Shown here piece after piece: positions 1 to 9,122 of a DNA stretch of 64,000 nt. The translations under genes were made by a program, and so were the position numbers. The DNA is from Agromyces larvae (GTDB taxonomy: Bacteria > Actinomycetota > Actinomycetes > Actinomycetales > Microbacteriaceae), in contig NZ_CP094528.1 in NCBI RefSeq assembly GCF_022811705.1, positions 1-64,000 on the forward strand, written 5' to 3'. The notes beneath the pieces are model-generated. The model saw only the letters and a list, made by a program, of their open reading frames with translations. It did no database searches and was not told where the DNA came from. Every line of letters begins with the position of its first letter. Positions within the stretch are counted from its first letter, which is position 1.

Positions 1-1
1 G

Positions 2-1528
2 CCCGACTTCGAACTCACCGCTGAGAACGCGATCGACGTCGCCCGGGTGTGCGTCGCGCTCGACGGGGTTCCGCTGGCGATCGAACTGGCCGCCGCCCGC
101 GCCCGCGTGCTGCCGCCGGCCGAACTCCTCGAACGGTTGCGCCGACGGCTGCCGCTGCTCACCGACGGGTCGCGCGACCTGCCCGAACGGCACCGCACCA
201 TGCGGGGGGCGATCGAGTGGAGCATCCAGCTCGTGCCGGAATCCGCGCAGCGGCTGTTCGCCCGACTCGGCGTGTTCGCGGGGCCGTTCTCGCTCGAGGC
301 GGCGGAGGCGATCGCCGGGGCCGGGCCGGGCGCGGACTCGCCCGACGTCGTCGCCGATCTGGAGGCGCTCGTCGACGCGAGCATCCTGCGCCAGCGCGAG
401 CGGGGCGACCGCGCCGTCTACACCATGCTCGGCGCGGTGCGCGAGGTCGCCCACGAGCACCTGCTCGAGCTCCCCGACGCACGGGCCGTGCACGACCGGT
501 ACGCGGCCTGGTTCATCGCCCTCAGCGAGGAAGCCGAGTACGCGCTCGAGGGCGTCTCGCAGCAGACCTGGGTCGACCGGCTGAACGACGACGCCGACAA
601 CCTGCGCGCCGTGATGCGGCACCTGCTCGACACCCGGCAGTGGACGGCGGCCGCGCACTTCGCCTGGATGCTCTACCTCTACTGGTGGGTCGGCGGCCAC
701 CTCGGTGAGGCGCGCGCGTGGATGAACGAGGTGCTCGACTCGGGTGAGCCGCTGGACCCGCTCACCGAGGCCATCGCGCTCTACTTCACGCGGGCGATCG
801 CGTTCTGGCAGTGGCCCGAGGCATCCCTCATCCCCGACCTTCGCCGCAGCGCCGAGGGGTTCCGCGCCTCCGGCGACCTGCCCGGAGAGGGCCTCGCGTA
901 CATCTCGCTCGGCCTCGCCCAGCTCGCCGCGGTCACCCCGCCCGACCCGGCCGCCGCGGCCGAGAGCCTCGAACGCGCCCTCGCGAGCATGCGTGAAGCC
1001 GGCGACACCTGGGGCGAGGGCCACGCACTCGTGACGATCGGGCGGATCGAACTGCTGCAAGGCCGCTACGACTCGGCGCTCGACCGCTTCGCGGCGAGCC
1101 TCGACATCGCGCAGCGCCGCGGCGACCGGCACGCCGAGGCGATCGCCCAGTACCACGTCGGCTGGGTGCGTCTGCTGCTCGGCCAGGCCGACGAGGCCCG
1201 CCGCCGGTTCGAGATCAACCTCGACCTCTCGTGCCGGCTCGCCCACGACGAGGGCATCGCCTACGGGCTCGAGGGCCTGACCGCGGTGGCCGCGCAGGCG
1301 GGTGACGCCGAACGCGCCGGCGTGCTGATGGGCGCCGCCGAGGTGCTGCGCGAACGCACCGGCCTCTACAACATGCGCCCGTTCATCGTCACCTCGCCGT
1401 TCGTCGACCGCGTGCTCGACGGCCCTGACGCGATCGTGTTCGAGGCGGCGAGGGGCCGGGGCCGGGCCCTGGCGACCGCCGACGCGGTGGCGGTCGCGTT
1501 CCAGGCGCCCGACGGCGCGAGGAGCTGA
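2..1528 (+). CDS. AfsR/LuxR-type ATPase regulator, C-terminal part
   Basis: The frame is open from the window edge, so the N-terminus (expected P-loop and any DNA-binding or cyclase domain) lies outside. The visible 508 residues begin in the last part of an NB-ARC/STAND ATPase module, recognisable from LDGVPLAIELAAARAR and the following HRTMRGAIEWS, which is typical of the 'predicted ATPase' group (COG3903-like) in actinobacterial regulators. Residues of about 230-440 are Ala/Leu/Arg-rich helical pairs that look like TPR repeats (for example ALVTIGRIELLQGRYDSALDRF). Such proteins are cytoplasmic signalling ATPases; the effector is unknown. The stop is 4 bp before the next ATG, so the two genes are probably co-transcribed. 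Confidence 0.75.
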   Translation, partial: PDFELTAENAIDVARVCVALDGVPLAIELAAARARVLPPAELLERLRRRLPLLTDGSRDLPERHRTMRGAIEWSIQLVPESAQRLFARLGVFAGPFSLEAAEAIAGAGPGADSPDVVADLEALVDASILRQRERGDRAVYTMLGAVREVAHEHLLELPDARAVHDRYAAWFIALSEEAEYALEGVSQQTWVDRLNDDADNLRAVMRHLLDTRQWTAAAHFAWMLYLYWWVGGHLGEARAWMNEVLDSGEPLDPLTEAIALYFTRAIAFWQWPEASLIPDLRRSAEGFRASGDLPGEGLAYISLGLAQLAAVTPPDPAAAAESLERALASMREAGDTWGEGHALVTIGRIELLQGRYDSALDRFAASLDIAQRRGDRHAEAIAQYHVGWVRLLLGQADEARRRFEINLDLSCRLAHDEGIAYGLEGLTAVAAQAGDAERAGVLMGAAEVLRERTGLYNMRPFIVTSPFVDRVLDGPDAIVFEAARGRGRALATADAVAVAFQAPDGARS

Positions 1529-1532
1529 GGCG

Positions 1533-2393
1533 ATGACCGCGACCGAGCGCGACGACCGGGTGCTGCTCCCGACGCGGGCCCTGGGCGCGGTGATCATCCC
1601 CTTCCTGACCGCCGCGGTGCTGCTGCTGCTCGTGCTCCCCGCCGACACCGACGCGACGTTCGCGTGGACCATCGACCCCCCGATCACCGCGATGCTGCTC
1701 GGCTCGGCCTACCTCGGAGGCATCTGGTTCTTCGCCTGGGTGGTGCGCGAGACGCACTGGCACCGCGTCTGGCCGGGGTATCCGGCGGTGGTGGTGTTCG
1801 CGACCCTGCTCGGCGTCGCCACCCTGCTGCACCTCGATCGGTTCCACCACGGGCATCCGTCGTTCATCGCCTGGGCGGCGCTGTACGCGACGACCCCCGT
1901 CCTGGTGCTGGCCGCGTTCCTCGTGAACCGGCGGCGGGACCCGTGGGCGCCCGATCGGATCGACGTCGAGATACCCCGGGCGTGGGCGATCGCGCTCGCC
2001 GCGGCGGGCGGCGTGGCATCCGTCACCGGGCTGGTGCTGTTCGCCGCGCCCGAGCCGTTCCTCGGCTCGTGGGCGTGGCCGCTCACGCCGCTCACCGCCC
2101 GGGTCGTGGGCGCCGTGCTGACCCTGCCGGGCTTCGTGAACGTGTGGATGCTCCGCGACCGGCGCTGGTCGAGCTTCCGCTGGGTGTTCCAGGCGCAGCT
2201 CGCGAGCCTCGCCGCGATGCTCGTCTCGCTCGCGGTGCGCGCCGGCGAGGTGCGCTGGGAACGGCCCGCGGCGTGGGGCTTCGCGGCCGCGATCGCGGCG
2301 TCGGCGATCGCCTACACGGTGCTCGTGACCCGGATGGAGCGTCGGCGGGTCGGTCTGGTGCGGGCGGCGCAGCAGGACAGGATGACGGCATGA
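1533..2393 (+). CDS. Polytopic membrane protein, function unknown
   Basis: A 286-residue protein with about eight hydrophobic segments spread over its whole length (first at about residues 17-37, last near 250-270) and short charged loops, so it is an integral membrane protein. I recognise no catalytic motif. It starts 4 bp after the upstream ATPase stop and its TGA overlaps the next ATG (ATGA), indicating an operon of three genes. The function cannot be inferred from sequence alone. Confidence 0.8.
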   Translation: MTATERDDRVLLPTRALGAVIIPFLTAAVLLLLVLPADTDATFAWTIDPPITAMLLGSAYLGGIWFFAWVVRETHWHRVWPGYPAVVVFATLLGVATLLHLDRFHHGHPSFIAWAALYATTPVLVLAAFLVNRRRDPWAPDRIDVEIPRAWAIALAAAGGVASVTGLVLFAAPEPFLGSWAWPLTPLTARVVGAVLTLPGFVNVWMLRDRRWSSFRWVFQAQLASLAAMLVSLAVRAGEVRWERPAAWGFAAAIAASAIAYTVLVTRMERRRVGLVRAAQQDRMTA

Positions 2394-3088
2394 GCCGGCG
2401 AGCGATGATCCTGAGCGGCGGCGGCCGGTACGCCGACCCCTGGCACCGGTTCGACGAGACGAGCGCGCGGCTGGCGTCGCTCGTCGAGCGGGCCGGGTAC
2501 GGGATCGAGGTGCGCACCGATGTGGATGCCGCGCTCGCGGGCCTGCCCGACGACCTCGACCTGCTCGTGGTGAACGCCGGAGACCCCGACCGTCCCGTCG
2601 ACGACCGTGCGCCGGTCGGGTCCGCCGACGCGGTCGACGGCGACGTCCGGGTCGACCCCGCGCCGCTCGCCGTCGCGGTCGAGCGGGGAATCGGGATCCT
2701 CGCCGTGCACGCCGCCGCGGCGAGCCTGCGCGACTACCCGGCCTTCGACCTCGCGCTCGGCGGCCGCTGGGTCGACGGGCGGTCGTGGCATCCCGAGCTC
2801 GGGCTCGCGCACGTGCACCTCGTCGGCGACCACCCGGTCCGCGCCGGGCTGCTCGACTTCGACGTCGTCGACGAGCGGTACTCGGGCCTGCGCCTGCACG
2901 ACGTGATCGAGCCGATCGCCGAGCACGAGGAACAGGGCATCCGGCACCCGCTCGTCTGGGCGCGCGAGTTCGGTGAGTCGCGTCTCGTCTACGACGCGCT
3001 GGGGCACGACGTGCGCTCGTACGACTCCGGCCCGCACCGCGAGTTGCTCGCGCAGGCGATCGGATGGCTCGGGCACACGTCGGCGTGA
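2390..3088 (+). CDS. ThuA-like (class I amidotransferase fold) protein
   Basis: A 232-residue protein of the ThuA/trehalose-utilisation family fold. The start MILSGGGRYADPWHRFDE, the central GIGILAVHAAAASLRDYP (family pattern GGG.v.iH.a) and the late DVVDERYSGLR and HPLVWAREFGESRLVYDALGHD segments match that family. Members are found with sugar catabolism and are thought to act on or sense small carbohydrates; the exact reaction is not established. The ATG at 2390 overlaps the preceding TGA by 4 bp. An operator-promoter for the next gene follows directly after the stop. Confidence 0.72.
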   Translation: MSRRAMILSGGGRYADPWHRFDETSARLASLVERAGYGIEVRTDVDAALAGLPDDLDLLVVNAGDPDRPVDDRAPVGSADAVDGDVRVDPAPLAVAVERGIGILAVHAAAASLRDYPAFDLALGGRWVDGRSWHPELGLAHVHLVGDHPVRAGLLDFDVVDERYSGLRLHDVIEPIAEHEEQGIRHPLVWAREFGESRLVYDALGHDVRSYDSGPHRELLAQAIGWLGHTSA

Positions 3089-3092
3089 GTTG

Positions 3093-3120
3093 CATTGTTC
3101 TAGTGAAAACTAGAATAATG
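3093..3120 (+). promoter_or_regulatory. GntR operator and -10 region
   Basis: A near-perfect inverted repeat has arms at 3093-3104 and 3109-3120 with a 4-nt spacer; the inner 7 bp (TTCTAGT/ACTAGAA) are perfect and the outer 5 bp have one mismatch. The right arm contains TAGAAT (3111-3116), which fits a -10 box placing the transcript start within a few nt of the GTG at 3126. It is AT-rich against the local GC background. Autoregulation by the adjacent GntR protein is inferred. Confidence 0.75.
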
Positions 3121-3125
3121 AGTGC

Positions 3126-3479
3126 GTGATCATCCGCATCGATCCCGCGTCGTCGACGCCGATCTTCGAGCAGCTCGTGCGCGCCGTGCGCGCCGAGGCC
3201 CTCGCCGGTCGGCTCGCCGCCGGCGACCGGCTGCCGGCCGCCCGCGAACTCGCCGCATCGCTCGAGGTCAACGTGCACACCGTGCTGCACGCCTACCAGT
3301 CGCTGCGCGACGAGGGCTTCGTCGAACTCCGGCGCGGGCGCGGCGCGATCGTCACGGGCGCCGCCGCCGAACTCGCCGCGGTGCGCCGGCACGCCGTCGA
3401 CCTCGTCGAGGCTGCCCGCGAGCGGGGGATCACCGCCGACGCCGTCCTGGCACTCGTCCGAGAGGAGCTCGCCCGATGA
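3126..3479 (+). CDS. GntR-family repressor, YtrA subfamily
   Basis: A 117-residue protein made of an N-terminal winged helix-turn-helix (IFEQLVRAVRAEALAG, then LPAARELAASLEVNVHTVLH and GFVELRRGRGAIV) and a short helical tail. The small effector region is the YtrA-type architecture, which normally controls its own operon and an adjacent membrane protein or ABC exporter. The GTG start is close behind a -10 box and palindrome, so the mRNA is nearly leaderless. Its stop overlaps the ATG of the following DUF1648 gene by 4 bp, the usual pairing for this family. Confidence 0.88.
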   Translation: MIIRIDPASSTPIFEQLVRAVRAEALAGRLAAGDRLPAARELAASLEVNVHTVLHAYQSLRDEGFVELRRGRGAIVTGAAAELAAVRRHAVDLVEAARERGITADAVLALVREELAR

Positions 3480-4624
3480 CCCGACGCCGCCCCGAGGCAT
3501 CCGCAGTACCGCCTTCGGGTGCGTCCGCACCCGACGCGCCCGCGAGCGACCGCGCTGCGCGCGATCGCCGCGACCGCCGCGATCGCCGCATCGTGCTCGC
3601 CGTCGTGCTGTGGATTCCGCTCGCGATCATCGCCGCCGGCACCGGCATCCTCATCGCCTGGCTGCCGCGCACCCCCGATCCGCTCGTCACGCACTGGGGC
3701 GCCACCGGGGAAGCCGACGGCTGGATGCCGCCCGTCGCCAACCTGCTCACCTACCTCGGCATCTCGCTCGGCGTGCTGGCGATCATGGCGGTCTCCGCGT
3801 GGGTGTCGCGTCGACAGGCGACGCGCACCGCGGATGCCCCGCCGCCGAGCGCGAGCAGTGCCCCGAGCCCGGCCGGTGCCCCGAGCGCGGCCGGTGCCCC
3901 GAGCCCGGCCGCTGCGACGCGCCCGGCCGCCGTGTTCTCGCCCGGCGTGACGCTCGCGCTCGCCGTCGTCTTCGTGTCGCTCACCGGTCTGCAGCTCGAC
4001 GGCGGAGTGCCCGACGGCTGGGAGGTGGCGGTCGTCGTCGTGATCGCGCTCGGGCTCGCCGCGCTCGCGGGCGTCGCGACGTGGATCGTGCTGCCGGCGC
4101 CGGAAGCGGGCGACGACGACGGCGAAGCCGTCGCGATCGCGCTGCGGGCGGCGATCCGCCTCGCGCCAGGAGAACGTGCCGTCTGGACGTCGGTGGTGCG
4201 GGCACCCTGGCCGGTGACGGCGCTCGCGGTGATCGCCCTCGTGCTCGCCCTCGTGCCGGTCGTGCTGGCGCCGTCGGCGTGGCTGTTCTCGCTCGGAGCG
4301 GTGCTCGTGATCGGCGTACTGGCGACCACGACGGCCGCGCGCGTCACGATCGACGGGTCGGGGCTCACCGTGCGCACCCTGCTCGGGCTGCCGATCGGGC
4401 GCGTGCGGCTCGCCGACGCGGTCGTCGCACGCGCGGTCGACGTGCGCCCGGCGGAGTTCGGCGGATGGGGATTCCGTTTCGACGCGCGCGGTCGACGCGG
4501 AGTCGTGCTTCGCGGCGGCACCGCGATCGAGGTCGAGCGCCGCGGTGCGGGGCCGTTCGTCGTCACCGTGCCCGACGCGGAGACCGGCGCGGCGCTGCTG
4601 AACGGGTTGATCGCGCGCGGGTGA
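3476..4624 (+). CDS. DUF1648-domain membrane protein
   Basis: A 382-residue membrane protein translationally coupled (ATGA) to the GntR gene. A first transmembrane helix near residue 40 is followed by LPDPLVTHWGATGEADGW-like sequence (WLPRTPDPLVTHWGATGE), the DUF1648 signature, then further hydrophobic segments and a C-terminal soluble, PH-like beta-rich tail. Residues of about 128-145 are a Pro/Ala linker encoded by three 18-bp tandem repeats (3858-3911). Function is unknown; relatives are cell-envelope proteins regulated by the neighbouring GntR. Confidence 0.8.
   Translation: MTRRRPEASAVPPSGASAPDAPASDRAARDRRDRRDRRIVLAVVLWIPLAIIAAGTGILIAWLPRTPDPLVTHWGATGEADGWMPPVANLLTYLGISLGVLAIMAVSAWVSRRQATRTADAPPPSASSAPSPAGAPSAAGAPSPAAATRPAAVFSPGVTLALAVVFVSLTGLQLDGGVPDGWEVAVVVVIALGLAALAGVATWIVLPAPEAGDDDGEAVAIALRAAIRLAPGERAVWTSVVRAPWPVTALAVIALVLALVPVVLAPSAWLFSLGAVLVIGVLATTTAARVTIDGSGLTVRTLLGLPIGRVRLADAVVARAVDVRPAEFGGWGFRFDARGRRGVVLRGGTAIEVERRGAGPFVVTVPDAETGAALLNGLIARG
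3858..3911 (+). repeat. 3 x 18-bp in-frame tandem repeat
   Basis: Three consecutive 18-bp units (3858-3875, 3876-3893, 3894-3911; unit GTGCCCCGAGCCCGGCCG, middle copy with one change) encode an Ala-Pro-Ser-Pro-Ala-Gly type linker in the DUF1648 protein. Copy number changes would keep the frame. Confidence 0.9.
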
Positions 4625-4648
4625 CGGGACGGGTCGGGCGAGGCGCCG

Positions 4649-5923
4649 TCAGGCTTCCGAACCGTTCGACAGCGTCACGGATGCCTCGCCGGCCGCGCCG
4701 CGCGCGACGGTGAACGCGGCGGCCGCGGCATCCGGAGCATCCGAGGCATCCGTTGCATCGCCGACCGCCCGCACCGCGTACTCGCCCGCGAAACCGCGCA
4801 CGACCACCCGGCCGTCGGCATCGGTGCGCAGCACCGTGTCGTCGAGCCACCATTCGCCGCGCACCAGCTCGTGCAGACGGTCGTACGACGGCTTCGGCGA
4901 ACCGTCGACGCGCAGCAGCCCGATGGGCGCGTTCAGCCACGCGCCGCGATCGGTGATGCCCCAGTACGTGATCGCCTCGACGGCCGGATGCCCGACCAGG
5001 GCGCGATAGTGCCGCTCGAGCTCGTCGGCCTGGCGCGCTTCGCCCTCGGGCGTCGACGGCCACTCGTCGACCTGCCAGTCGTTGAGGTCGACGATGTGCG
5101 GCGGCATCAGGTCGCCCGAGACCAGCGAGGTCTCGGTGAAGTGCAGCGGCAGCCCGAACCGGGCGAACCGGTCGGCGATCTCGACGAGCTGCGCCTCACC
5201 GCGGAACCCCTGGTGCATGTGGGTCTGCAGACCGATCGCGTCGAGCCGCACCCCCGCATCGAGCACCGCTTCGATGAGGCGCTCGTACCGGGGCGACAGG
5301 TCGAAGTCGTTCAGCAGCAGCCTGACCTCGGCGTTCGCAGCTCGCGCCTCGTCGACGGCGAGGCGCACCATCGGCACGCGGCCGCGCGCCTGGGCGAGCG
5401 GCGTGATCGCGTTGGGCTCGGCGTCGAACTCGGGCAGGATCACGACCTCGTTGATCGCATCCCAGGTGTCGATGAGCCCGGCGAAGTCGGCGACGTCGCG
5501 GCGGATGCGAGCGCGCAGGGTGCGCTCGACCTCGTCGACGGGGCGGCCGAGCAGCCAGGCCGGCGCGAGGGTGTGCCAGGCGAGCGGATGCCCCTTCACG
5601 GCGACGCCCCGGTCGCGGAACCACTCGGCGGTGCGACGCAGCTCGTCGGTGCGCGGGCGCCCCTCGACGGGCTCGAACTGCGCCCAGTAGAAGGGCAGCG
5701 TCGCAGTGTCGAACAGGTCGGTGAACCGCCGGCCGAGCTCCTCGTCGCCGGGGGCGCCGCGGCCGTTCGCGAGGTCGACCAGGTCGAACCCGATGTTGCC
5801 GAACGCGATCGCGTGCCGGGTCTGCGCGACCACGACGTCGGTGTCGGCGAGCGGAACGCCGTCGCGACCGAGCACGGTCAGCACGGTCTCGCCTCGACGG
5901 TGGGCGACGGGGTCGGTGGTCAT
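4649..5923 (-). CDS. Endo-1,4-beta-xylanase, GH10, no signal peptide
   Basis: A 424-residue GH10 protein. The acid/base glutamate lies in TWDAINEVVILPEF and the nucleophile in LPLHFTETSLVSGD; RGVAVKGHPLAWHTLAPAWL and AITYWGITDRGAWLNAP are further family motifs. There is no signal peptide (MTTDPVAHRRGET), so it is predicted to be cytoplasmic and to act on imported xylo-oligosaccharides. About 70 residues after the barrel form a small beta-rich tail with a short Asp/Ala-rich stretch. It lies downstream of xylB in the same direction but is separated from it by a hairpin (5946-5983). It converges with the DUF1648 gene across a 24-bp gap. Confidence 0.9.
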   Translation of the reverse strand: MTTDPVAHRRGETVLTVLGRDGVPLADTDVVVAQTRHAIAFGNIGFDLVDLANGRGAPGDEELGRRFTDLFDTATLPFYWAQFEPVEGRPRTDELRRTAEWFRDRGVAVKGHPLAWHTLAPAWLLGRPVDEVERTLRARIRRDVADFAGLIDTWDAINEVVILPEFDAEPNAITPLAQARGRVPMVRLAVDEARAANAEVRLLLNDFDLSPRYERLIEAVLDAGVRLDAIGLQTHMHQGFRGEAQLVEIADRFARFGLPLHFTETSLVSGDLMPPHIVDLNDWQVDEWPSTPEGEARQADELERHYRALVGHPAVEAITYWGITDRGAWLNAPIGLLRVDGSPKPSYDRLHELVRGEWWLDDTVLRTDADGRVVVRGFAGEYAVRAVGDATDASDAPDAAAAAFTVARGAAGEASVTLSNGSEA

Positions 5924-5945
5924 GGGTCCTGCCTCGGGAGGGGGT

Positions 5946-5983
5946 CGTGGCCGGCGACGAGCGCACCTGCGCCGCCGGCCACG
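5946..5983 (-). terminator. Hairpin between xylB and GH10
   Basis: Perfect 10-bp arms CGTGGCCGGC (5946-5955) and GCCGGCCACG (5974-5983) with an 18-nt loop, 20 bp past the xylB stop. There is no T-tract, as is common in actinobacteria. It is likely a terminator or mRNA 3' end. Confidence 0.55.
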
Positions 5984-6003
5984 AGTCAGTGGGCCGCCCC
6001 GGC

Positions 6004-7455
6004 TCAGCCGAGGGCGGGGGTGGATGCCGCGGATGCTGCGGACGCCGCGTCGGCGACGCGGCCGGCGGCAGCGGCGTACGCCGCGCGGATCCCGGGCCGA
6101 GTGTCGGGCTCGAGCTCGGCGACGAGTTCGACCGGCCAGCCGGGCCGCTCGCCGGTCAGCGCCCAGGCGGCCTGGCGGGCGGCGCCGTCGGCCACATACT
6201 CGCCCGGCGCCGGAATCGCGACGGGCACGTCGAACACCTGCGCGGCGATCGCGCGCACGGCGGGGTTCTGCGCAGCACCGCCGATGAGCAGCACCCGGCG
6301 CGCGTCGACGCCCTGACCGCGCACCGCGTCGAGCCCGTCGGCGAGCCCGCAGAGCAGGCCCTCGACGGAGGCGCGGGCGAGGTTCGGGCGCGTCGTCGAC
6401 GCGAGCGTCAGACCCGAGAGCGAGGCGGTCGCGTCGGGCAGGTTCGGCGTGCGCTCGCCCTCGAAGTACGGCACGAGCACCAGGCCGGATGCCCCGGGCT
6501 CGGCGTCGAGCGCGAGCCGGCCCAGTTCGTCGTGGTCGACGCCGAGCAGACCCGCGGTCGCGTCGAGCACGCGCGCCGCGTTCAGCGTGGCGATGAGCGG
6601 CAGCCAGTTGCCGCTCGCGTCGGCGAACCCGGCCACGGTGCCCGACGCGTCGGCCACGGGCCGCTCGGTCACCGCGAACACGGTGCCGGAGGTGCCGATC
6701 GACACCACGACATCGCCGGGCTGCGCGTCGAGGCCGAGCGCGGCGCCCGCGTTGTCGCCCGCGCCCGGGCCGACGACGACCCCGGCCACGGTCTCGCCGA
6801 CCCGGTCGGCCGGGCCGACCACGCGGGGCAGCACGGCGTCGTGGCCGAGCGCGCGCTCCAGGAGTTCGCGGTCGTACCCGTCGGCGCCCCAGTACGCGGT
6901 GCCCGAAGCATCCGACCGGTCGGTGGCGAGCTCGTCGAGCACCGGGCCGAGCGGAGCATCCGCCTCGCCCGCCGGGCCGAACCCGCGCAGCCGCCAGGTG
7001 AGCCAGTCGTGGGGGAGCGCGACCGCGGCGACCCGCGCCGCCGCCTCGGGCTCGGCGTCGCGCAGCCAGCGCAGCTTCGTCGCGGTGAAGGATGCCACCG
7101 GCACGACGCCCGTGCGCGCGGCGTACGCGTCGGCGCCGACCTCGTCGATCAGGTCGCGCGCGGCGCCGGCCGAGCGGGTGTCGTTCCAGAGCAGCGCGGG
7201 GCGGATGACCCGGCCCTCGACGTCGAGCACGACCATGCCGTGCTGCTGCCCGGCGATCGAGACCGCCGCCACGTCGTCGAGACCGCCGGCGGCGGCGATG
7301 GCCTGCTGCAGGGCGTGCCACCACGCCTGCGGATCGACTTCGGTGCCGTCGGGGTGGGAGGCGCGGCCCGAGCGCACGAGGGCGCCGGTCGTGGCATCCC
7401 GGATCACGACCTTGCACGACTGGGTCGACGAGTCGACTCCGGCGACGAGCGTCAT
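6004..7455 (-). CDS. xylB: Xylulokinase
   Basis: A 483-residue FGGY-family kinase that phosphorylates D-xylulose with ATP to xylulose 5-phosphate. It has the N-terminal sugar-kinase start [36 protein letters not shown], the catalytic-base region [12 protein letters not shown], and the C-terminal adenosine motif [20 protein letters not shown]. Length is normal for XylB. It follows xylA in the same direction but with an unusually long 443-bp gap that holds a nested hairpin and tandem array. The C-terminal Ala/Ser-rich tail is a local peculiarity. Confidence 0.95.
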   Translation of the reverse strand: MTLVAGVDSSTQSCKVVIRDATTGALVRSGRASHPDGTEVDPQAWWHALQQAIAAAGGLDDVAAVSIAGQQHGMVVLDVEGRVIRPALLWNDTRSAGAARDLIDEVGADAYAARTGVVPVASFTATKLRWLRDAEPEAAARVAAVALPHDWLTWRLRGFGPAGEADAPLGPVLDELATDRSDASGTAYWGADGYDRELLERALGHDAVLPRVVGPADRVGETVAGVVVGPGAGDNAGAALGLDAQPGDVVVSIGTSGTVFAVTERPVADASGTVAGFADASGNWLPLIATLNAARVLDATAGLLGVDHDELGRLALDAEPGASGLVLVPYFEGERTPNLPDATASLSGLTLASTTRPNLARASVEGLLCGLADGLDAVRGQGVDARRVLLIGGAAQNPAVRAIAAQVFDVPVAIPAPGEYVADGAARQAAWALTGERPGWPVELVAELEPDTRPGIRAAYAAAAGRVADAASAASAASTPALG

Positions 7456-7631
7456 TGCGGTTCCTTCGGTATGTTTTGCCCCCGCTACCCGGCCGCCGCC
7501 TGCCGCCTGCCGGCCGGCGGGCGGCCCCGCCGCTGCCCGCCGACCAGCCGCCGCCGTCCGCCCCTCCGCTGGCCGCCGCCCAACCGCTGCCGCCCGCCCC
7601 GCCGCCGGTCCTCCGCGGCCTGCCCTCCGCC

Positions 7632-7697
7632 GCTGCGCCACTTGGGCGGGCTCTGCGCCAGACGAACTGGTGCAGACCTGGCGGAAGTGGCGCAGCG
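7632..7697 (+). repeat. Nested-hairpin dispersed element, copy 1
   Basis: The outer arms CGCTGCGCCACTT and AAGTGGCGCAGCG enclose an inner imperfect hairpin CTGCGCCAG/CTGGTGCAG with the loop read GAACTGG on one side. It aligns without gaps to 28192-28257. Outer arms are strictly conserved, and the base pair flanking the inner stem is C-G here but G-C in copy 2, a compensatory change that supports selection on structure. Confidence 0.8.
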
Positions 7698-7744
7698 GCC
7701 GAGGCGGACGGGAGGTGGTCGGTGCGGTGGTGCGGGTGGTGCGG

Positions 7745-7829
7745 GTAGTGCGGTGGTGCGGGTAGTGCGGTGGTGCGGGTAGTGCGGTGGTGCGAGTGGT
7801 GCGGTGGTGCGAGTGGTGCGGTGGTGCGG
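7745..7829 (+). repeat. 5 x 17-bp tandem array
   Basis: Five contiguous 17-bp units (7745, 7762, 7779, 7796, 7813; unit GTAGTGCGGTGGTGCGG with A/G variants), flanked on both sides to about 7721 and 7880 by degenerate GGTGCGG repeats. There is no unique spacer between units, so it is not CRISPR. The 17-bp period is not a multiple of three. Confidence 0.92.
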
Positions 7830-7898
7830 TGGTGCGGTGGTGCGGGTGCGGTGGTGCGGGGTGCGGGTGGTGCAGTAGTGGTGTGTCGGGTGGGGGCG

Positions 7899-9092
7899 TC
7901 AGCCGCGGGCGCCGAGCAGGTGCTCGGTCGCGAGCTGCTGCAGGCGCACGAAGCCGAAGCCCTTGCCGCCGAGGTACGCGTTGGCGTCGAAGTCCTCGAA
8001 CGCCGAACGGTCGGCCGCGAGCGACTCCCAGGTCTCGCCCTCGTTCAGGGTCGGCGTGGCGATCTCGTCGACCTTCGCGGCGGCGAGCGCCTCCTGCACC
8101 TCGGGGTCGGCGCGGAACGCCGCGGCCCGCTCCTTCAGCAGCAGGTAGGTGCGCATGTTGGCCTTGGCCGACTCCCACACGCCGGTCTCGTCCTCGGTGC
8201 GGCTCGGCTTGTAGTCGAAGTGACGGGGGCCGTCGTAGGCGGGCACGCCGCCGGGGCCGCCGTTCTCGAGCAGGTCGACGAGCGCGAACGCGTTGTGCAG
8301 GTCGCCGTGGCCGAACACCAGGTCCTGGTCGTACTTGATGCCGCGCTGGCCGTTCAGGTCGATGTGGAACAGCTTGCCGTGGTAGAGCGCCTGGGCGATG
8401 CCGGCGGCGAAGTTGAGGCCCGCCATCTGCTCGTGGCCGACCTCGGGGTTGAGGCCGACGAGCTCGGGGTGCTCGAGCGAGTCGATGAAGGCGATCGCGT
8501 GGCCGAGGGTCGGCAGCAGGATGTCGCCGCGGGGCTCGTTCGGCTTGGGCTCGATCGCGAAGCGGATGTCCCAGCCCTGGTCGATCACGTGCTGGCCGAG
8601 GAAGTTGACGGCTTCGCGGTAGCGCTCGAGCGCGCCGCGGACGTCCTTCGCGGAGTCGTACTCGGCGCCCTCGCGGCCGCCCCACATGACGAAGGTCTTC
8701 GCGCCGAGCTCGACGCCGAGCTCGAGCTGGCGCATCACCTTGCGCATCGCGAAGCGGCGCACGTCGCGGTCGTTCGAGGTGAAGCCGCCGTCCTTGAAGA
8801 CGGGGGCCGAGAAGAGGTTCGTGGTGACCATCGGCACGATGAGGCCGGTGTCGGCGAGGGCCTGCTTGAGGCGGTCGATCTGGGTCTGGCGCTGGGCGTC
8901 GGTCGAGCCGAAGGCGAACAGGTCGTCGTCGTGGAAGGTGAGGCCGTAGGCGCCGAGCTCGGCGAGCTTCTCGACGACGTGCACGACGTCGAGCGCGTTG
9001 CGGGTGGGGCCGCCGAAGGGGTCGGTGCCGTTGTATCCGACCGTCCACAGGCCGAAGGAGAACTTGTCGTCGCGGGTGGGCGCGCTGGCCAT
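7899..9092 (-). CDS. xylA: Xylose isomerase
   Basis: A 397-residue D-xylose isomerase (xylose to xylulose), close to the usual actinobacterial class I length. Visible signatures: [13 protein letters not shown] with the catalytic His and Asp, [15 protein letters not shown], metal-ligand segment [30 protein letters not shown], and [24 protein letters not shown]. The ATG at 9092 is preceded by a GAAAGGCGG ribosome-binding site. A promoter with an overlapping inverted repeat sits at 9123-9166. xylB lies downstream after a long structured gap. Confidence 0.97.
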   Translation of the reverse strand: MASAPTRDDKFSFGLWTVGYNGTDPFGGPTRNALDVVHVVEKLAELGAYGLTFHDDDLFAFGSTDAQRQTQIDRLKQALADTGLIVPMVTTNLFSAPVFKDGGFTSNDRDVRRFAMRKVMRQLELGVELGAKTFVMWGGREGAEYDSAKDVRGALERYREAVNFLGQHVIDQGWDIRFAIEPKPNEPRGDILLPTLGHAIAFIDSLEHPELVGLNPEVGHEQMAGLNFAAGIAQALYHGKLFHIDLNGQRGIKYDQDLVFGHGDLHNAFALVDLLENGGPGGVPAYDGPRHFDYKPSRTEDETGVWESAKANMRTYLLLKERAAAFRADPEVQEALAAAKVDEIATPTLNEGETWESLAADRSAFEDFDANAYLGGKGFGFVRLQQLATEHLLGARG

Positions 9093-9122
9093 GGGTGATC
9101 CGCCTTTCAGCGTCGTCGGTGA

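Larger units (their letters stand above)
7456..7898. other. 443-bp xylA-xylB intergenic region
   Basis: No gene is supported here. From left to right it holds a C-rich GCC/CCG tract (about 7480-7630), the nested-hairpin element (7632-7697), a Gly-codon-like transition, and a GGTGCGG-rich tract (about 7721-7880) with a 5 x 17-bp core. Read on the minus strand, as transcribed from xylA, the array gives C-rich, G-poor RNA ahead of the hairpin. That order resembles a Rho-use site followed by a structured element, which is inference. Confidence 0.7.

Noticed and set aside
7745..7829. Possible CRISPR array
   Set aside because: Units are contiguous 17-bp repeats with no spacers and no cas genes nearby; the same holds for 28253-28372.
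5947..9098. Long plus-strand ORFs opposite xylB and xylA
   Set aside because: The opposite strand has strongly recognisable xylulokinase and xylose isomerase; the plus frames are low complexity.
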